Below are positions 44,466-52,601 of a DNA stretch of 64,000 nucleotides, one piece after another. The notes under the pieces were generated by a model. The model was not told the DNA's origin and ran no database searches. It saw nothing but the letters and a program-made list of their open reading frames with translations. How positions within the stretch are numbered: position 1 is the stretch's first letter; each line of letters begins with the position of its first letter. Source of the stretch: Sulfolobales archaeon HS-7. GTDB taxonomy: Archaea; Thermoproteota; Thermoprotei_A; Sulfolobales; Sulfolobaceae. The translations under genes and the position numbers were made by a program. Where the stretch lies: contig AP024596.1 of the NCBI GenBank assembly GCA_019704295.1, positions 2,087,178-2,151,177 of the forward strand. Reading direction: 5' to 3'.

Positions 44466-45662
44466 GTGAAAAAAATATTTGATGAAATTCACGGGTCTAT
44501 ATCTCTAGACGATGAATATCTGAGAATTGTAAACTCCAGGATATTTCAGCGTCTAAGGCGGATAAGGCAAACGAGTACGGCATACATGGTTTATCCAGGT
44601 GCTACTCATACCCGATTTAGTCATTCGTTAGGCTCATATTTGCTGGGTCGTAAAGTAGCCGAAGCCACAGGAATCGAGAAGAAAGATGAATTCGCAATGT
44701 GCGCGTTGATTCACGATATAGGACAGTATCCCTTTACTCACTCAATCGGAACTTATTATATGGAGAAGTTCAAAGATAATGCTAGTACGACTAATATAGC
44801 CCTTAGACTTCTAACTGATGATTCGGAAGTCAGGGACATAATTGAATCGTCTTCGCTGGACTATCAGTTTATTAGAGATCTTCTTACAAGCGACGAAGAT
44901 ATGAGTATCCTAGTTAATGGGGATATCGATGTTGATAGAATGGATTACCTAGTTAGGGACTCAAAACACACTGGAATATCTCTAGGAACCTTAGATCTGG
45001 ACAGACTAATAGACAATATAAACTATTATAGGGGAAAATACGTTGTAAATGAAAAGGGATTGATATCCCTTGAGAATTTCTTCATAGCAAGGCTTCATAT
45101 GTATGAGGCAGTATACTATCACAAGACGATTGTAGGATACGAATTGTTATTAAGAAGGATATTTGAAAACCTCATACCTTACTGTTGTCCAGAAATATCA
45201 CATATTTCCGGAATATATAAAATGATCAATAATTGGTATCACCTGTGGGATGATGACTGGGTTATTTCGCAAATGCGTTTGGCCTTAAGGGAGGTTAGTT
45301 TCTCATCGAAAATCAGGGAACTAATTGAAAATTTCCTAGACAGGAAAGGAATAAAATTACTCTGGGAAAAGCAAACCTTTGAAGATAATGCGGATTTCGC
45401 TCCACTCCTTGAGATAAGGGAAGTACTTGAAAAACTAGGTGTACCAGAGGATTCGATATATTTGTTTTCTGAAAAGATTCGAATATTGAATAAGGACAAC
45501 ATCATAATACGTACCAAAAACGGGGATTTCACATTATCTGAATTTAAGGGAACTTCACTCTACTACATGCCGAGTTTTCTTACGATGATGAGAATATATC
45601 TTGATAGGGAGTATTTCGAACAAGTTAAAGACAGGATAAGTTACAATCTACCGAAATCCTGA
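44466..45662 (+). CDS. HD-domain phosphohydrolase
   Basis: 398 residues from GTG. Metal ligands are visible in order: His in HTRFSHSLGSYLLG, His-Asp in CALIHDIGQYPFTHS, and Asp in NGDIDVDRMDYLVRDS. The pattern is that of the SAMHD1/dGTPase-like group of archaea. It may hydrolyse a nucleotide triphosphate; substrate not given by the sequence. Lies 28 bases after 5S rRNA. Confidence 0.85.
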   Translation: MKKIFDEIHGSISLDDEYLRIVNSRIFQRLRRIRQTSTAYMVYPGATHTRFSHSLGSYLLGRKVAEATGIEKKDEFAMCALIHDIGQYPFTHSIGTYYMEKFKDNASTTNIALRLLTDDSEVRDIIESSSLDYQFIRDLLTSDEDMSILVNGDIDVDRMDYLVRDSKHTGISLGTLDLDRLIDNINYYRGKYVVNEKGLISLENFFIARLHMYEAVYYHKTIVGYELLLRRIFENLIPYCCPEISHISGIYKMINNWYHLWDDDWVISQMRLALREVSFSSKIRELIENFLDRKGIKLLWEKQTFEDNADFAPLLEIREVLEKLGVPEDSIYLFSEKIRILNKDNIIIRTKNGDFTLSEFKGTSLYYMPSFLTMMRIYLDREYFEQVKDRISYNLPKS

Positions 45663-45743
45663 ACTATCTAAGTAAACACCTTTAGTTTTTTAAGCTGAAG
45701 TAGAATCAAGTATTCTTGGGACGATAAAAATAGGAGGATGAAC

Positions 45744-46139
45744 ATGTCTAAACCATCTTACGTGAAGTTTGAAGTACCAGAAGAGCTAGCTAACAAGGTT
45801 CTCGAACTATTGAAAACGGCTAAGGAGTCAGGCAAGGTTAAGAAAGGCACAAACGAGACGATAAAAGCAGTTGAAAGGGGCATAGCCAAATTAGTTCTAA
45901 TAGCTGAAGACGTTGAGCCGGAGGAAATCGTAGCTCCTCTTCCAGAACTGTGTGACGAGAAGAAGGTTCCATATGTTTACGTTCCTTCAAAGAAGGCAAT
46001 AGGTGAAGCAGCAGGCCTTCAAGTATCTGCTGCCGCGGCTGCGATTGTTGAACCTGGGCAGGCAAAGGACACAATTGGCGAGGTAGTGAAGAGAATCGAG
46101 GAAATCCGCACGCAGAAGAGCGGAGAACAGTCAGAGTGA
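45744..46139 (+). CDS. rpl7ae: Ribosomal protein L7Ae
   Basis: GGAGG at 45733-45737 fits ATG 45744 (the in-frame ATG 45738 abuts the ribosome site). 131 residues: [20 protein letters not shown], the RNA-contacting [13 protein letters not shown] and the [15 protein letters not shown] loop. The protein binds kink-turns in 23S rRNA, C/D and H/ACA guide RNAs, and RNase P RNA. Strong ribosome site, as expected for a highly made protein. Confidence 0.96.
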   Translation: MSKPSYVKFEVPEELANKVLELLKTAKESGKVKKGTNETIKAVERGIAKLVLIAEDVEPEEIVAPLPELCDEKKVPYVYVPSKKAIGEAAGLQVSAAAAAIVEPGQAKDTIGEVVKRIEEIRTQKSGEQSE

Positions 46140-46212
46140 TAAACACTATCAGAGATTAAAAGTAGTAAAGATAGAAAAAATTTTTTAAAAGGCTAATTCC
46201 ATATGTAGAGCA

Positions 46213-47724
46213 ATGGCCAAGTTTCTAAGGGAAAGTTCAGGGCTCGTGAAAACAGTAACTCTAAAGGATTTGGTCATGTTGAATATAGCCAATATGGGAG
46301 CTGGCCTAGCCGTATTTCAGGGAATATCTCCTTATATAATTCCCGGGGCCCGTCTTTGGATCGCCTCTATATTAACTTTCTTGTTTACTTTACCAATATT
46401 ATTTAGCTACACCATATTAACGACGAAGATTCCCAGAACCGGTGGAGATTACGTATGGCTATCTCGAAAACTGAGTCCAGCTCTTGGAAGTATTATGGGC
46501 ATTGCCTTCGCGTTTAACATGCCTCCATTTTTCGCTTTATCCGCTTTTTTCTCGGGAGCTGCAATAAATACAGTTCTTTATGAGATAGGCTCCCTGGATT
46601 CGGTGAGTTCCCTCCAATACTTAGCGGACAAAGTCTTCGTTAACCCTTACGTAACTACAGGGATAACCCACTTGATACTATTTTACCTAATCGCCGCTGT
46701 ATCTTTTATTATTATTATTATAATAAATATTATTAAGCCGAGATGGGGGTATACGTTAACGACAGCTCTTGGGATGCTTTCTGTAGGCACTCTTATTTTA
46801 GCTATGTTAGTTGTCGGGATTTCATTGCCTTACTTTCATAGTGCAGTTGAACCACTTCTTTCGATTTACGGAATTTCACCAATGGTATATAAGGGTCCTA
46901 GATTTTCCTTATACTCTACGGTATATATGGTTCCTTATTTCGCATCTTACGCGTATATCTGGCTATACGCAGGTCCAGCAGTTTCTGCCGAAGCTAAGCA
47001 GGGTTCTCTAAAATACAATTTGATCATTTCGAGTGTGATGACTTTATTCCTTATAACTACGCCCTTTCTTTTACTCGATATAGGCGGCGGATACGGATTT
47101 AATTATAATTTGTACCTTACTGGAAACTACAACTTCTGGACTATAGCAATCGCGTTAGCTAAAAATCCAATCTTACAATGGATTTTAGGTATCGGTCTAA
47201 TAGCGTGGAACTTTTTCATAATGGCATTCGGTGTCATAGTTTTCTCAAGATATATATTTGCATTTGCCTTTGATAGGCTATTTCCCGCCTCTTTTGCTAA
47301 ATTGAATAAGGCGTCATCACCAATTTACGCCCATTTATTAGATCTGGGAGTTACGCTCTTCTTTCTAGCAATCCCAGTTATATCTATTTACGGAGCTGAG
47401 TCTCTATACAGTTACACACCTTTAGCTGTGACTTATCTAATACTACTTTCGATTGTAGCCATTAAGGTGGGTAGGGTGGAGGATCATAAGCCACTATTCT
47501 GGAGCGGAATCATATCCCTTTTTACCTTAGGGTTATTGGGTTATGAGTCGTTTACTAATCCCTATTTCGGAATAGTATCGTCTAGTGGAATTAATCTCAT
47601 AGGGGTGGGATATCTCTTAGGTCTGATCGGTTTAGGCTGTGTTACGTATACTGTGGCAAGGACAGTAAGAAGAAGAGAGGGAATAGAGCTCTCACAAATA
47701 TATACTGAAATACCTCCAGAGTAA
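46213..47724 (+). CDS. APC-family amino acid permease
   Basis: 503 residues with about twelve membrane helices. The helix 1 unwound substrate site is recognisable in LVMLNIANMGAGLAVFQG, and the helix 3 region has IPRTGGDYVWLSRKLSP, standard for the amino acid-polyamine-organocation family. A TATA-like TTTTAAAAGG is 25 bases before ATG. Transport substrate unknown. No regulator lies beside it. Confidence 0.88.
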   Translation: MAKFLRESSGLVKTVTLKDLVMLNIANMGAGLAVFQGISPYIIPGARLWIASILTFLFTLPILFSYTILTTKIPRTGGDYVWLSRKLSPALGSIMGIAFAFNMPPFFALSAFFSGAAINTVLYEIGSLDSVSSLQYLADKVFVNPYVTTGITHLILFYLIAAVSFIIIIIINIIKPRWGYTLTTALGMLSVGTLILAMLVVGISLPYFHSAVEPLLSIYGISPMVYKGPRFSLYSTVYMVPYFASYAYIWLYAGPAVSAEAKQGSLKYNLIISSVMTLFLITTPFLLLDIGGGYGFNYNLYLTGNYNFWTIAIALAKNPILQWILGIGLIAWNFFIMAFGVIVFSRYIFAFAFDRLFPASFAKLNKASSPIYAHLLDLGVTLFFLAIPVISIYGAESLYSYTPLAVTYLILLSIVAIKVGRVEDHKPLFWSGIISLFTLGLLGYESFTNPYFGIVSSSGINLIGVGYLLGLIGLGCVTYTVARTVRRREGIELSQIYTEIPPE

Positions 47725-47740
47725 GCTAGTGCGAACTACT

Positions 47741-47881
47741 CTACTTTATGGAGGGAACTTCCTGCTTCCACACCTTGCCAATGTGCATAGCCCATGGTTT
47801 GAGGCTAAGTTCAACATGCATTAAGGTCGTTTCGATCGCCATCTTGATATTAAGGAAAGTGTTATACTTCTTATCTGCAAC
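47741..47881 (-). pseudogene. TnpB C-terminal remnant
   Basis: A 46-codon frame without start: it contains KKYNTFLNIKMAIETTLMHV, alignable with the DRDYNASLNI...TTETP part of TnpB, and ends VWKQEVPSIK, like the (Q)E(A/V)PS ending. Body lost. The rest of the gap 47882-48168 has no gene I can support. Confidence 0.5.
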
Positions 47882-48168
47882 TCAACCCCAGTTTGGTAAG
47901 AAAAGACGTTACCAATTAAGGTTAGATCTTTCCTGATGTAACTGCATTTCATAAAGCTCCTCGATATTCCCATAGCATTTTCATTATACCTGTCACTAAT
48001 CTAGTTACTACTCTAAGAAAATCTTCATGACACATCTGCTAATTATTTAATTGACTTTTATGGGAAAATATGGTAAATACTAATTATAATATTTATTGTA
48101 TTTATATTAAAGTTTTTCGAAACATATCCGCTAATCTAATTACCTTGCTAAGTTAATACTATAGTACG

Positions 48169-48459
48169 TTGAGCACCCTTAGTAAGAGTAACATTAAGTT
48201 AATTTTGATTTTATTATTATTAATTGTCATTTTATCGTTCCTAGTTTCCCCAGTTATTCTGCTAATTACGGTACCTTTGGGAATAATGTTTCATAATCCT
48301 GGTATTCCAATCTTATTATTACTTATCCCTATTGGGCTAATGGGCTTCTCCTTACTGTATCATATATCCTTGTTTATAGTAGTAATATTCATACTATATC
48401 TAATATTGACAACGTTCTTTCACAAACTCCCTATTCCGTTTAGAAAAATAGTTCCTTAA
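48169..48459 (+). CDS. Small three-helix membrane protein, 96 aa
   Basis: TTG start. Three hydrophobic segments (LILILLLLIVILSFLVSPV, PGIPILLLLIPIGLMGFSLL, ISLFIVVIFILYLILTTFF) in a very Leu/Ile-rich chain; the last is followed by a basic end. No family. Followed after 37 bases by another small membrane gene and a regulator, so possibly a three-gene unit. Confidence 0.55.
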   Translation: MSTLSKSNIKLILILLLLIVILSFLVSPVILLITVPLGIMFHNPGIPILLLLIPIGLMGFSLLYHISLFIVVIFILYLILTTFFHKLPIPFRKIVP

Positions 48460-48496
48460 TCCACAAAACAAGAAATATATTTATTTTAGTGAAAAC

Positions 48497-48754
48497 ATGA
48501 TTAATCATATGGAGAAGAAACTGGCGTCATTATTGGTCACATTAGACCTAATATTGACAATTGTTGTAGGGGGCGTGTTTGAATGGGTTTTCCCCATAGT
48601 TATTATTGGATTTATAAAAGAGATAAGTGGGAAAACTGATAGAACAGAAGTTAAAATGCGTAGAATTAAAGCTACTGAATCAATGTTTTATTCATGGCTT
48701 ACAAGATTGAGGAGGTATTTCTTCAAAAAGGGGCTGACACAAGAAAAAAAATAA
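48497..48754 (+). CDS. Small membrane protein, 85 aa
   Basis: One long or two short membrane helices (LLVTLDLILTIVVGGVFEWV, FPIVIIGFI), then a basic cytosolic tail (KMRRIKATESMFYSWLTRLR). Its end overlaps the ArsR-type gene by 61 bases, so the two are translationally linked. Function unknown; the start may instead be the second Met. Confidence 0.55.
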   Translation: MINHMEKKLASLLVTLDLILTIVVGGVFEWVFPIVIIGFIKEISGKTDRTEVKMRRIKATESMFYSWLTRLRRYFFKKGLTQEKK

Positions 48755-49005
48755 TAGCTCTTCTATCTCAGAGGCCAATGACTACTAAGCAGTTAGCAGA
48801 GCAGTTAAAGCTCAACTACACCACTGTAAGGTATCACTTAGAAATACTTGAGAAACTCAATATAGTTTGTTCTGATAAGAGGAGGGGATCTGTCTACCAT
48901 CTCACGAAAAACGTTAATTTACTAAGGGCGTATCTAAATGATAGAGCTTTGGAAAATGAAGAGAAGGTTCAGGAAAGGGGCTTACGAACTTATCATAATT
49001 GTTAA
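48694..49005 (+). CDS. ArsR-type winged-helix regulator, 103 aa
   Basis: The helix-turn-helix is RPMTTKQLAEQLKLNYTTVR, followed by the recognition-adjacent HLEILEKLNIV and a wing (CSDKRRGSVYHLTKN). A single Cys-like cluster is not present at the metal position typical of ArsR. The gene overlaps the membrane gene upstream and is probably its regulator. Confidence 0.8.
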   Translation: MAYKIEEVFLQKGADTRKKIIALLSQRPMTTKQLAEQLKLNYTTVRYHLEILEKLNIVCSDKRRGSVYHLTKNVNLLRAYLNDRALENEEKVQERGLRTYHNC

Positions 49006-49079
49006 TAGGAGAGGTTTTTAGAGAAGTACTGCACTTTAAAGTAAAGTTAGATACTATGCCTTCTATAAGAGTTTTTATA

Positions 49080-49943
49080 TTAAAACGAAATTATCAACGG
49101 AAGAAGGATAGGAATAAGTATAGTCAATACAACGCCATTAATTAGTGCAGGTAAAGTAGAGTCACTACCTAGTGAACTTGTATAAATTGCTAGAGTGTCG
49201 TCCATTGTGGTAGCCCCTCCAATACTAATTAGGGTCCTTGGGTCCCCTGGAATGATGGGTACTAATATGAAGGTTAATTGTTCTCTTAGGAAGTTTGCTA
49301 TGAATCCCAGTATCCCTAAAGTTACAGATCCTGTAGCTGACGCTATTAGCGGGCCTGTAAATGTATACCATCCCATTCCTAACGTTATAGTTAGCGAAAC
49401 AGGCATTCTAATGTCTAGAAATAAGGAGAGTAGAATTCCTGAGATTAATGAGCCAATTATTGAAATACCAGACGCTATTAATCCGTTTCTTCCATGCCTT
49501 ATAAGTCCCTTCAAGGAGATATTTTCACTTGTAGTTAATCCGACTAAAACTATAAGGATAAGAAGTTCGCCCGATATCAAATTGTCGAAGGGGATTGTTA
49601 ACGATTTAAGTAAAAACCCAATCGGCCATGCTATTAAAACTATTCCTCCATATTTTAATGAGGATAAATTAATGGACTTTAACCTCCTACTGTTTCCCCT
49701 GACGAATGCAGTTCCAACTGCGTAAGTTACCGCTATCGTCACAACGCAATACAGAGTTGAAAGTAACAGAACTGTTAGTATCTCGTTAAGCGGTATTGTA
49801 TTTCCACCCCACGCACTTATGGTAGCGATTAATACCATAACAATTACCGATATTACTTTTTGATCTAACTTGACTCTCCACTTTTTACCAACAACTGCTG
49901 ATAGTATAAAGGCAGGAATAAGGATCAGATCGTACGATATCAT
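49080..49943 (-). CDS. LysO-family lysine exporter-like protein
   Basis: 287 residues, about eight membrane helices. The segments GLIASGISIIGSLISGILL, MGWYTFTGPLIAS and GGATTMDDTLAIYTSS are like those of LysO (DUF340, YbjE), which export lysine. The conserved acidic pair of helices appears in the end region (TTMDD). Substrate inferred only from family. Confidence 0.75.
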   Translation of the reverse strand: MISYDLILIPAFILSAVVGKKWRVKLDQKVISVIVMVLIATISAWGGNTIPLNEILTVLLLSTLYCVVTIAVTYAVGTAFVRGNSRRLKSINLSSLKYGGIVLIAWPIGFLLKSLTIPFDNLISGELLILIVLVGLTTSENISLKGLIRHGRNGLIASGISIIGSLISGILLSLFLDIRMPVSLTITLGMGWYTFTGPLIASATGSVTLGILGFIANFLREQLTFILVPIIPGDPRTLISIGGATTMDDTLAIYTSSLGSDSTLPALINGVVLTILIPILLPLIISF

Positions 49944-50045
49944 TTCAAGTAGATAGATTAGAATGAATACTTTAAGACTTTATTCTAATTTAAAGTAAAA
50001 AATCAGTTCCGTGTACTAATATTTGAATCGATGTAATATTTTAGT

Positions 50046-50681
50046 TTAATTCTTATCTAAAATAATCTTTGGTAATAATATCTTGAAATTATTGAGATGT
50101 TTTTTAATTTCTCTTTCAGCGAAAAACCTAAAAGGTCCATCGTACCATTCGGTTATTCTAAGAGTCATTTCCCTATCTTTATATACGAAGAAATCGAAAC
50201 CAAATCTTATTCTTAGTGCGCTTATTCTTTGTTCAGCTGTGTATTTAACGACGCCAGTTTTCCTGTAAAGTTCATATGTAACCATCAGTGGCGTCTCCAG
50301 CGAGATTAACCACCTGATCGACACCATAAAGGTAGTTTCCCCGATCCTCCTTATGGCCTTTATCTGAGGTATTGTCCCCATAAGTATGTTAGGATCTGCA
50401 AGGACCTTTACAGCAGCTTCCAGCGACGATGAGAGTTGAATTTCCTCACTAAATGTTATTTTAGTGTTTGATTCCCTCTTTGAACCCTCTATTATAAACC
50501 CGTCTTCTGTTTTATCGGTCTCACATGTGAATTCATGATACTTACACATGTCAACAATTTTGCTCACCATCCGTTCGTTACCTACTAAAACCTTGAAATT
50601 TATATCCTCATTCATTATTTTGGAAATATCCATGAGTGCGTCGGTTTCGTCAACGTTTCTGAGGTCTCTTAATGTATCCAC
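50046..50681 (-). CDS. SRPBCC/DUF3211-like hypothetical protein, 211 aa
   Basis: The N-terminal 65 residues look like a small ferredoxin-like fold (DINFKVLVGNERMVSKIVDM...FIIEGSKR). The remainder (KITFSEEIQLSSSLEAAVKVLADPN..., FGFDFFVYKDREMTLRITEWYDGPF) is like the helix-grip SRPBCC proteins of Sulfolobales, for which I recall the label DUF3211. No catalytic residue is visible. Possible ligand-binding role. Confidence 0.5.
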   Translation of the reverse strand: MDTLRDLRNVDETDALMDISKIMNEDINFKVLVGNERMVSKIVDMCKYHEFTCETDKTEDGFIIEGSKRESNTKITFSEEIQLSSSLEAAVKVLADPNILMGTIPQIKAIRRIGETTFMVSIRWLISLETPLMVTYELYRKTGVVKYTAEQRISALRIRFGFDFFVYKDREMTLRITEWYDGPFRFFAEREIKKHLNNFKILLPKIILDKN

Positions 50682-50918
50682 AAGTATACTATTAGTTCAT
50701 AGAAAATATAAGTTTTTTTTCTATATTACGCTCTACTCAACTATTTTGAGATGCCAGTAATGTTGTTTTAGTTTAGTATTAAGCTCTTTATACTAATATT
50801 TTATTAAAGATTCTTATGCTAAATCAATTAGTTGTATAAGTGTTAAATTCTTTATCAATATTATAATAATGAAAAACAGGAAAAGAGATTTATTTGGGAC
50901 ATAGAATAAATACGTGTT

Positions 50919-51257
50919 ATGAGAAAACCTAAAATGCTTATCATCAGAGGGCTGCTACCAGTTCTAGTGCTGTATATTCTAACCAAGGAGGGAAAAATGC
51001 ATGGTTATATGATAAAGAAGAAAATCGAGGAGATCACAAAGAAGGAGTTGCCTCAAGGCATGATATATACTCTTTTAAGACGTATGGAAAACGATGGACT
51101 TATTGTTGTAATTAACGGAAAGTCGGATAGGAATAGGAAGGTATATGACATATCCTTGGAGGGGAGGGAGTACCTGAAAAGACATGTGATTGTGCTAAAG
51201 AAGATTGTATTTATAATTAATACCGTTATTAACTTCGTAGAATCAGCTTCTAGTTAG
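50919..51257 (+). CDS. PadR-family transcriptional regulator
   Basis: 112 residues. The signature YILTKEGKMHGYMIKKKIEEI, then QGMIYTLLRRMENDGLI as helix-turn-helix with a wing (RNRKVYDISLEGREYL) matches PadR. A C-terminal helix is the dimer interface. Its end overlaps the convergent NfeD gene by 8 bases. Target unknown. Confidence 0.88.
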   Translation: MRKPKMLIIRGLLPVLVLYILTKEGKMHGYMIKKKIEEITKKELPQGMIYTLLRRMENDGLIVVINGKSDRNRKVYDISLEGREYLKRHVIVLKKIVFIINTVINFVESASS

Positions 51258-51615
51258 CTACTTCTTTTTGCCTTTTCTTGACTATTAATGTCATACCCTG
51301 TCTTGAGACAACCTCTATCCTCTCGCCCCTTGATATATCCTCTGTTGAGATAGCCTTCCAGAGCTCTCCATTAACCCTTACGTATCCTTCCTCTCCTCTT
51401 TTTATGTCATCCACGGCTATCCCTTCTAGACCCTCGTATTTGTAAATATTTCTCTTCCTAGTTTTCGAGATGACGTAAAACATCCTGTATGAGAAAAATC
51501 CCACTATTGCAAGTGAAGGTATATCTATGAGGGGGTCGGCGTAGTATCCTGTAAGTATGAGCAGAGCGATAACTACCGCTATAACAATTATTGGGATAAC
51601 TATATGCGCTACCAT
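51250..51615 (-). CDS. NfeD-like membrane protein, 121 aa
   Basis: Two N-terminal membrane helices (VIPIIVIAVVIALLILTGYY, SLAIVGFFSYRMFYVI) and a C-terminal OB-fold of NfeD type (EGLEGIAVDDIKRGEEGYVRV...GERIEVVSRQGMTLIV). NfeD proteins work with stomatin/prohibitin-like proteins at membranes; none is adjacent here. Follows the MscS gene by 50 bases on the same strand. Confidence 0.8.
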   Translation of the reverse strand: MVAHIVIPIIVIAVVIALLILTGYYADPLIDIPSLAIVGFFSYRMFYVISKTRKRNIYKYEGLEGIAVDDIKRGEEGYVRVNGELWKAISTEDISRGERIEVVSRQGMTLIVKKRQKEVAN

Positions 51616-51665
51616 AATTATAAAGTGTACTTACATGAAGAAAAATTTTTATCTGAAATACCTTT

Positions 51666-52553
51666 CTACTTCTTTAAGTCCCAGTAGGCTTTATCAAATG
51701 ACAAATTTATATGATTCAATATTTCGTTAAAATTGTCTATATCGTTGAACTTAATAACAACGGTGAACACGTTCTGGGCGCCGTTTTTAGAAGTGAAGTA
51801 AACGTTTACGTATGCCTTATATTTTGATATTCCGTCCTCTATGTATTTTTTTGCCAACTTAATTAGATCCTCTGCTCTGACATCTGCATTTACCGATAGA
51901 GTAGTGCTATAGGTTAGCGACGATTCGGAATCGATTGACGTAAATACGGTATTTCCCAGAAAGGCTGAGTTCGGTATTTTAACTATATTACCACTAGGCG
52001 TTCTCACATCAGTATATAACCCTCCTACCTTCTCCACTTTTCCCACTATAGGAGGACTCCATATCCAGGACACGAGAATTACGTTCTGCCCTTTGTATAT
52101 TGCCCTTCCAGACGTAGCCAGTAAGCCCGAAAGCACGTTCGATGCAACGTTCTGAACTGCTAAACCTATAACTACGCCTCCAACAGCACCACCGATAAGT
52201 GCTCCTTCGAGGTTTATTCCTAATGCAACTAATACAATAGCTATTACAACACCGTAAAGGAATATTCTAATAAGGAGTTCGATGGAGGAGAACCTTTTAT
52301 CACTAAATATTGTTCTTTCCATTAATCTCGTTATTTCCCTAGTTACGAGATACCCCCCAACACCCGCTATAATTGCACCTAAGCCTTTATCTATATCTGG
52401 TACGAAAGGAGTTATGTCAGACGATAACAAAGGTGGAAGTATTCGTAATATACCCTCTATTAATAACGTAACTAAATAATAAATAATTCCAAATATTACT
52501 ATTACTAAAAAAACTCCTATAATATTTTCTTTATACTTCTCCAGAAGAATCAC
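51666..52553 (-). CDS. MscS-family mechanosensitive channel
   Basis: 295 residues. Three N-terminal membrane helices; the pore helix is ALIGGAVGGVVIGLAVQNVA followed by SNVLSGLLA, with alternating Gly/Ala. The beta domain begins IYKGQNVILV and continues to a C-terminal alpha/beta part. Opens upon membrane tension to release solutes. Archaeal length. Confidence 0.88.
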   Translation of the reverse strand: MILLEKYKENIIGVFLVIVIFGIIYYLVTLLIEGILRILPPLLSSDITPFVPDIDKGLGAIIAGVGGYLVTREITRLMERTIFSDKRFSSIELLIRIFLYGVVIAIVLVALGINLEGALIGGAVGGVVIGLAVQNVASNVLSGLLATSGRAIYKGQNVILVSWIWSPPIVGKVEKVGGLYTDVRTPSGNIVKIPNSAFLGNTVFTSIDSESSLTYSTTLSVNADVRAEDLIKLAKKYIEDGISKYKAYVNVYFTSKNGAQNVFTVVIKFNDIDNFNEILNHINLSFDKAYWDLKK

Positions 52554-52601
52554 CAGAGAGAGAAAATGGAATAAAAAAATAATAACTTTATACTTTTATC
52601 C

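Noticed and set aside
45738..45743. L7Ae start at ATG 45738
   Set aside because: That ATG touches the GGAGG site; ATG 45744 has normal spacing.
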